Assembly: GCA_001466705.2 (NCBI GenBank)
Contig: LATX02000199.1
Span: forward strand, 454,899 to 518,898
From: Moniliophthora roreri
Lineage: Eukaryota; Basidiomycota; Agaricomycetes; Agaricales; Marasmiaceae
DNA: 64,000 nucleotides
Direction: 5' to 3'
This document shows, piece by piece, positions 57,966 through 64,000 of the stretch (position 1 is the first letter of the stretch; each line of letters opens with the position of its first letter). The notes beneath the pieces were generated by a model that searched no databases, was not told where the DNA came from, and saw nothing but the letters and a program-made list of their open reading frames with translations. A program made the translations under genes and the position numbers.

Positions 57966-58870
57966 TGTAGGAATGGGCCTCGATAAGGGTGATATGAATG
58001 GTTAATGACAGAGCGTGTCGGCAACAACTCTTGAGCGAGATGCTGGCATATAGATAAAGGCGGAGTCTTTTTCAGGTAAGAGGGGTCGAGGAATGGGTAA
58101 AAATTGAACGTCGGGGAGAAGTTGTCAGAGTCGTTGAAAATGATTCAAATTTCGAACAAAGACTTGAGATTGTTACGCGAGTCCTTCGCTGTCAACACTA
58201 AGTTCAAGTTTGAGCTTGAAGGACTTGATTTCTTGAAGTCAATTAAGTTGATTGAATTGACTTAAGATAGAAGTTCAGATTGATCAGACAAGGTTTTGAT
58301 AAAGTTTTAACCAGGTCAAGCTAGAGAAGCTTGTCAACCGGTTAAGTGTATTTATAGTAATAGACTCTAACTATGACTAAGTACTCAGAACTAAAAATAG
58401 CTACTATGAGTAAGCACAGTGAATCTTTGTAAGTAAAAAGAAACTGAGAGAAGCATTGGTAATGAAAAAGAATACAAGACTAAGCAAGAAAACGAGAAAT
58501 AGAATATATGTACATTAGACGCCCTACAAGTCCTCGAAGTTCACGTGATTGTAACAGAGATGGCTTGAAGCGAGTCTGATTCGATTTCAGATTTCTGCCA
58601 TCTTCTGAAAAAGAATAAGCACAAAAATCAATTTTGAAAAGGTCTATACGCACTGGACATGCAGCTGGCGCCTGATCGCATCACGTGAACTCATGATCTT
58701 ACGTCCACCTACCATGATGGCGTTCTATTCGGTCTATCTCAATTGACAATGCATGTACTACACCTGAAGGCAGTGTAGAGGTGCGGTGTCCCAATTATCT
58801 CCAACTAGCTCACGTCTACCTTGCTGTTCTTCCCAGGATACTTTTGTACAAGACAGAACCTTATCTTCAA
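57966..58870 (+). repeat. Duplicated segment, copy 1 (with solo LTR)
   Basis: Matches 60680-61290 over most of its length: GACAGAGCGTGTCGG, TTGAGCGAGATGCTGGCATA, AGATGGCTTGAAGCGAGTCTG and GTGTCCCAATTATCTCCAAC are shared. It is interrupted by the LTR at 58171-58556. The two copies differ by small indels. Confidence 0.7.
58171..58556 (+). repeat. Solo LTR (386 bp) with TSD GAGAT
   Basis: It starts TGTTACGCGAGTCC and ends GTGATTGTAACA, with GAGAT on both sides (58166-58170 and 58557-58561). The homologous position in the other copy (about 60910: CTGAGATGGC) carries GAGAT once, so it is the empty site. The TGTTAC...GTAACA ends are like those of the 560-bp Gypsy LTR, but the interior differs. Confidence 0.85.
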
Positions 58871-59219
58871 TGTCTTGGTGACGAAGCAAGCAGCCTTATG
58901 CCATGTGGAAGTTGGCGCCCTGGCTATCTCAAATCAGGACCCCGTAACGATACATTTTCCAAGTATTTTCAAGAGTCAACAATACTTTGGAAAGCAGAAT
59001 CCTACACGCACCGATAGTGCACCACTATTACTATTCTGGCAAGCATCGCAATTGGGTCCGAGTGTCAAGATAGTCAATACTTATGTTGACCCGCCTGCGA
59101 TACCTCTCAAATGTTTTCTCCCCTCCTCGATTACATTTCTATGGCACCTCCCTGTGACGCTCACTGAGGGCTCTCTGACTCTAATGCTACTCATTCTAAA
59201 ACACGGTCCTGTTGACTGA

Positions 59220-59459
59220 GAACATACCAATGTTACCCCTACATGATGTCCGTTTCAAAGGCAACCCCCCACAGCCGAGTGGCGAGACAATTGTAATTTC
59301 AATTCGGACGATGCCTTTGATTTTCAAGCAGTCAAATACAACACTATTATTGGAACCACCACAACACTCGCACTGTCCTTGTATACATGATGATAACTGG
59401 AAATGACTGTAATCTTGCCTGGTGGAAAGACCACAAATAATTCCGATACCCTACGCGTA
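59220..59459. other. 3' flank of the secreted-protein gene
   Basis: No gene recognised; it contains the downstream region of the minus-strand gene ending at 59460. Confidence 0.4.
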
Positions 59460-59860
59460 CTAGTATTTTTCCTCGCACACCCCATCCACAAGCTGTTCGT
59501 ATTGTTTGCACGTCTCCTCTCTCCACCAGGTTCCCCATGCACCTAACTTATCCCACGTTGCATAAGTGAACCTGCACTAAAATGACACATCAGCATGAGA
59601 AGTCCTTTGTTGAAATTGAGGAACGGATCTACTGCGACTACGTGATTTTTATCCTGGATTTTCCAAACCTGCTGATCGTTCAACGAGTTAACATCCTTTA
59701 GATACTGGCATGCATCGTCTGTACCTTTGTTGTCCCAATGCCACTGTGCATTCTCGCAGCGACAATCAAGCCATTTGGGATTGAGAGGACCGGCAGCAAG
59801 AGTTATCTGGATGAAGAGGAGCACCATGAGCTGGATGTGAATTAAAGTATTGTAGAACAT
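59460..59860 (-). CDS. Small secreted protein with six cysteines
   Basis: Two exons (59860-59633 and 59576-59460) with a 56-bp GT-AG intron make a 114-aa protein. MFYNTLIHIQLMVLLFIQIT begins a signal peptide ending about LAAG. The mature part has six Cys: DCRC, DAC, ACR at the exon junction, ETC and GVC, with YATWDKLGAWGTWW between. The pattern suits a disulphide-bonded extracellular protein. The family was not recognised, but small secreted cysteine-rich proteins of this size are common among fungal effector-like and cell-surface proteins. The start is the first Met before the hydrophobic core; no stop or frameshift is present. Confidence 0.6.
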
Positions 59861-59915
59861 TGTTGCTTCTTGAGCTGATCGTCGTTTGGGCTGATGGGCC
59901 AGGTTCCACAAGCTT

Positions 59916-59923
59916 AATTTATA
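59916..59923 (-). promoter_or_regulatory. TATA box of the small secreted protein gene
   Basis: TATAAATT on the minus strand lies about 60 bp upstream of the start codon at 59860, a normal spacing for a short leader. Confidence 0.5.
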
Positions 59924-60034
59924 ATCTAGGCGGAGCGGCCCATTTTGGTTATTCATGATCTCATTTCCGGTGACGCGATTACTTCGATCGCACTGCGAGC
60001 CTACTGCCGTAAGATTCAATTACTGTCGGAGCGG

Positions 60035-60620
60035 CTGCAGGCGCATGTTTCAAAAAACGGCTATGGATCTGGGGCAATGACCCAGGGGGAGAGGATTCAG
60101 GAAATGTCTACCACAAGGGTGACCTGCATAAGAGGAGGCCTTTCTCCAATGAACATCCTAGGTATGTAGAGAAACGGTCGACAACGAGCCAGATACGGAT
60201 GAAAAAGAAGGGAAAGAACGTGCTCTCACAATTCCCACAACCATGAGCCCATTGGACTTAACTGCACGTCAATATATGCTTGACTGGGAAGTGGATGAAT
60301 GTATCGACATCGCTCCAGCTGAACTGGATGTCTCGACGCGGATATGCTAGCGGATGTAGTTACATTTAATTTTGAATCTGTGGGTGTTTCCGGAGAAGTC
60401 GGGTGTAGCGTGATGACAGGGCGGTGTGAAAGGTATAGCACTGGTATAGCATGTTCGATTGAATGGGGTGTAATGTGTAGGGATAAGTTGCTCAGAGGCA
60501 GACTGAGGTTCAGTTAAGCATGATGAGTTGGTAGGAGTGGGGGTGTAAGGTGTCAGCAAAAAGCCAGAAAAAGTAGCTGAGATACATACATAGACTCATA
60601 AGGCCCATCATTGTTCGGTC
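60035..60620 (-). repeat. Dispersed unit R3
   Basis: Same family as R1 and R2. It begins ATGTTTCAAAAAACGGCTAT and ends with AAAGCCAGAAAAAGTAG and ACATACATAGACTCATA. The minus-strand frame ends or starts similarly but is more diverged and shows no intact gene. Confidence 0.55.
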
Positions 60621-60679
60621 ACAAAGCAAAGCAAGCTGTTATCTCTACTCCAGCAGGCTCACCGCGAACGTGCGGTATA

Positions 60680-61290
60680 GGGACAGGCCTCAATAAGGGT
60701 GGATATGAATATATGAATGGTGGTGACGTTGATGATGACAGAGCGTGTCGGTGACGGCTCTTGAGCGAGATGCTGGCATATAGGTGAAAGTGAACTCTTT
60801 TTCAGAGAAGAAGATGGTAAGAGGGGTCGAGGAGTAACTTGAAGTAGAAACTAAACATCGGAGAGAAGTCGTTGGAGTTGTTGAAAATGATCCAAGTTTT
60901 GAACGAAGACCTGAGATGGCTTGAAGCGAGTCTGACTCGATTTCAGATTTCTGCCATCTTCTGAAAAAAAATAAGCACAAGAATTAATTTTGAAAAGGTC
61001 TGTACGCACCGGACGTGCAACTGGCAGTGGTGGTTGAGGAGAAAACGGCCTGATCGCATCACGTAAACTGATCATCTTACGTCCATTTGCGCTTTTTCTC
61101 CTACCATGGTGGCGTTCTGTTTGGTCCTTGCTGCTATCTCGATTGACAATGCTCTTCGTTGCTCGATCATGGTCAACATGCACTACAGAGGATGACCTGA
61201 AGGCAGTGTAGAGGTGCGGTGTCCCAATTATCTCCAACTAGCTCACGTCTACCTTGCTGTTCTTCCCAGGATACTTTTGTAGAAGGCAGA
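60680..61290 (+). repeat. Duplicated segment, copy 2 (empty site)
   Basis: Homologous to 57966-58870 without the solo LTR. It carries an extra stretch at about 61035-61075 that copy 1 lacks. A minus-strand frame around 61280-61640 (KTVNSLSHGPRVELGFASK) was not recognised. Confidence 0.65.
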
Positions 61291-61937
61291 ACCCACTCGG
61301 CAAATGCTTATCTTCAATGCCTTCAAGAGCCTTTCCTGCCGCTCCCGAAGCCTTCATCCCTGCAGTCAGGACTCCACCAGCTCCCATTGACTGGTACATG
61401 TCATACCCGACAAGTCCACTGCCGCAACACGCACTTGCTTTGACATATCACTATTCTGGGAAAATTCTCCATCTTGCTCTTTCGAAGCGAAGCCTAGTTC
61501 AACTCTTGGGCCGTGGCTAAGCGAGTTGACTGTTTTGCTCATAATGTCTGAAACGAATTCTCTCAAGTAGAATGGGATTTTTAAGTATGCATCATTCTTA
61601 CTTCTTCGCTTGACCACACCCAAGAGCGATATCAAGACTAGAACACCAGCCCATCATTGATACCTAGTACGTACTCAGGACGACAGGCTCTTGCTACGTG
61701 CGAGTTGATGTCTTTCAGCACCGGGCGAATCTCAAGCCAAAAGCAAAGTATCGCTTTTCAGGAGTGGCATGTCTTCCTACCCAGAACAATATCAATATCT
61801 CATACTCTGACGACCAGGATTCGATGTAGAAGATGAACATGGACTTTTTTTGGTATGCGTCCTTACTCTTCTTCGCTTTACCACTTATAACGACAGTGAG
61901 TAAGCCAACTCGGGCCACAACAAATTCAAGGCATTTT

Positions 61938-61959
61938 GGTCAAGGACATGTCCTTGACC
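61938..61959. repeat. 22-bp perfect palindrome
   Basis: Both arms read GGTCAAGGACA, giving a perfect palindrome. The outer GGTCAAGG is also the core of the tandem repeat that begins a few bases downstream. Confidence 0.75.
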
Positions 61960-61962
61960 GTT

Positions 61963-62047
61963 GTCAAGGCAAGGTTAAGGCAAGGTCAAGGCAAGGTCAA
62001 GGCAAGGTCAAGGCAAGGTCAAGGAAGGTCAAGGTAAGGTCAAGGCA
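61963..62047 (+). repeat. Minisatellite, 11-bp unit
   Basis: About seven units of GTCAAGGCAAG with small variants (GTTAAGG, GGAAGGTC). The array is short, probably grown by slippage. Confidence 0.8.
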
Positions 62048-62853
62048 GGGTTGAGTGCATCCCTATAGTTAAATGTAATCTCGATACAACTTGAGCCAAT
62101 CTACATACCTATTGAGAACCACTAGCCCACAATAACGTCGTCGTCGATGATGATTAAGGACCCTTATCGATGAGCCATGCATGACGGCAATCCAGCCCTA
62201 TCACTTTCTCATGTTCAAGCGCCGATGACGTGTCGTGTTCAAGCGTCAGTTTTCCAGTCTTTGACCACCATCTCCACCCATCTGCTCGTTGGGATATCTA
62301 ATGGAACCCATTTTCTCCACAATTAAATGGCCCGAAACCTGACTCAAGCCATTCAAGAATGTAACCTATACCCCAATACCATTGATGCACCTCAATTTCC
62401 ATTCCATGGCTGTCCTTTATTCTCTCAACTCTCTACCGTGCAACTATTTCGAGTTCCAATCTCTTGATCGTGGACATTATTACTTATCTGGGTCAGCATG
62501 GCTCGGCCCTGGTGACAACTTGATGCATGCGACAGTTGTCAGGACTTCGTTTTCCGTAACCAAAATTAATTTTTGGTTGTAAAGCAGGCTCTAGTAACGT
62601 ATTGCATTTGTTTTTTTCTTGACATTTGCCTTTGAGAGCAGAGATAATGTTTGCAAGGCTGGTATGTGTTTTTCTGTCTTAATTTTATCCATCTTTACTG
62701 AATATTCATGAAGAAACAAGCATTGGGTGCTTTTTTTTCATCTGAGAAACCAACTGAGCACAAAGAAACGTCCTTGAAGCGAAAGATAGCCAGGTTTTCC
62801 ATACNTATCATTTTCTTGCAATGATGCGATCTGCATGAGTCACAAAGGGAAAA
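62048..62853. other. No recognisable gene; one N at 62805
   Basis: Short frames only. The N is 49 bp upstream of the next gene's first identified exon, so upstream exons may be missing from the assembly. Confidence 0.45.
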
Positions 62854-64000
62854 ATGGGGCAGGTGGTTGTTGACAAGGATTTTGCCAATGTAAGTTTATA
62901 ATTTTTGTCATCTCACACTGCATATTGATGTCATCTCTTGATTTAGACTGTTGATTTCAGCGAAGCACAGAGATTGGGCTTTATTGAAGCATTTGTGCGC
63001 TTCTGGAAGGAAGACAAGGGTGACAGACGCAACAATGAGGAGCTTCGTACGGCAGCGGCCGCCCTTCTGCGAGGATGTGCTCAGCACTTCAGGAATCAGG
63101 TTACACGAGTCAAACGAATCGTCGCTATCATTCCACTTGATCAGCAAGCCAAATTCAAGGCACTGTCACACGATTTACTTAACGTGAAAACAGTTCAGGA
63201 TTTTCAGACGAAGGCTCATAAAATATCCACTCAATTTCCTCATGCCAAGCGTTGGGTAGAGTGGTGGGCACGTCCTGAAATTGCCCACATGTTGGTCATT
63301 GACTTGGGGAGCAAGTCTAGCAGCTCAGATACTCGGGTTAACCTTCCAGACACAACCAATCCTCAGGAGGCGGCTCACTTCAGCATGTACTCAAAGCAAG
63401 GAAAGCGACATGAACTACTTACAGGCCTCGAGAAGTGTCATGCGATTGCAGTGGAGCATGAGAGAACTTGGGACAAAGTCAAACGTACATATTAGTATTG
63501 TGTCATTATTCAGATATCCTGATTGATGTGGAGATGAAGGTGGTGTCAAGCTGTACTATGGAAAACCTCCCCTGGTTCAACGTCAGGCATTGCAAGGCAA
63601 GATTCATCATACGAAGAAAAGGAGAATGCCGGATAATATCCGCAAGCAGGCAAGACAGCATCAGGAGAACACACGCTCCTATCGCCCCCCTGATACTATT
63701 GAGGTGCTACTCAGTAGTTCCCGAAGAAAAGCGAAGTTCCGCTCTCAAAGACCATTGACACCGGCAAAGCCCCAACCCACACCGAGACACAGCGAGTCTG
63801 ACTCCGATGTTTCTGAGTGGCATGGGATTGACAACACTGAAATGATGGAACCAGCAAATTCCATCCCATCACCTCCATCTATTCACCCATCTTCTCCCCG
63901 ACATGATACATCCCTATGTAAAGCTGTCACATTCACACACAATGATGCTCAGAACAGTTCTACGTCTCGTCAGACTTCAGTACACCACCCTGACGCTACC
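62854..64000 (+). CDS. Transposon-associated protein, partial, runs off the window
   Basis: Exon 1 as seen is MGQVVVDKDFAN, then an intron (62890-62946), then TVDFSEAQRLGFIEAFVRFW, LRTAAAALLRGCAQHF, VTRVKRIVAIIPLDQQAKF and RWVEWWARPEIAHML. LPDTTNPQEAAHFSMYSK (about 63346) contains the TTNxxExxH pattern of mobile-element proteins seen in many mushroom genomes. A further intron near 63485 leads to YYGKPPLVQRQALQGKIH and a basic, Ser/Pro-rich region open to the end of the window. The 5' part may be missing because of the N at 62805. The biochemical role is not known to me; a transposase-related C-terminal region is the best guess. Confidence 0.55.

Noticed and set aside
61960..62050. CRISPR-like array
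   Set aside because: Eukaryotic context and an 11-bp head-to-tail unit with no spacers; it is a minisatellite.

Overview
The window is basidiomycete chromatin, most likely from an Agaricomycete (mushroom-forming fungus). Protein-coding genes are split by many introns of about 45-65 bp. The elements recognised are a Ty3/Gypsy chromovirus, a KDZ transposase, hAT elements, a large DDE_3-type transposase common in mushrooms, and a gene resembling the Agaricomycete DUF6534 membrane family. All names come from reading the sequence; no database search was run.

Layout. 1-5.3 kb: a decayed MFS fragment carrying a small terminal-inverted-repeat (TIR) element, four near-identical copies of a 165-bp element (two forming a large palindrome), a GH18 chitinase relic bounded by two of those copies, and a gene with GX3 repeats on the minus strand. 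5.5-9 kb: a decayed DDE transposase. 10-17.6 kb: an intact 654-aa gene on the minus strand beside a decayed hAT transposase. 18.9-27.4 kb is the most gene-like stretch: a DUF6534-like membrane protein, an apparently intact 11-exon MFS transporter and a 10-exon secreted GMC oxidoreductase with a TATA box. 27.7-36.8 kb: a nested retrotransposon region, with a solo LTR, a single N, a Gypsy body (gag, pol with chromodomain, and a third ORF with zinc knuckles), a second LTR, and a 792-bp TIR element, all in one host repeat. 39-43.7 kb: an uninterrupted copy of that host repeat, and a single-pass membrane-protein gene with a hAT-like element inside it and another just upstream. 44.7-46 kb and 57.7-61.5 kb: related duplicated segments, one carrying a solo LTR whose empty site is preserved in the other. 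46.6-51.3 kb: a KDZ transposase relic and a convergent coiled-coil gene. 52.7-57.4 kb: two multi-exon genes of unknown function, at least partly decayed. 59.5 kb: a small secreted six-cysteine protein. 62.8 kb to the end: a truncated gene of a family common in mushroom genomes.

The MFS transporter, GMC oxidoreductase, DUF6534-like protein and the small secreted protein look like host genes. Most of the rest is transposon-derived. Five isolated N bases (2717, 29258, 37451, 42147, 62805) probably mark assembly joins; the one at 29258 makes the Gypsy region look like two alleles of one insertion site joined end to end.

The most interesting signals are: (1) a canonical -1 slippery heptamer placed directly before the gag stop of the Gypsy element; (2) premature stops in that element that are all TGA although its LTRs are nearly identical; (3) the extra zinc-knuckle ORF with a long overlapping second frame; (4) two TIR element families whose target duplications can be read from paralogous empty sites; and (5) the intact 654-aa gene preserved next to a dead hAT element.
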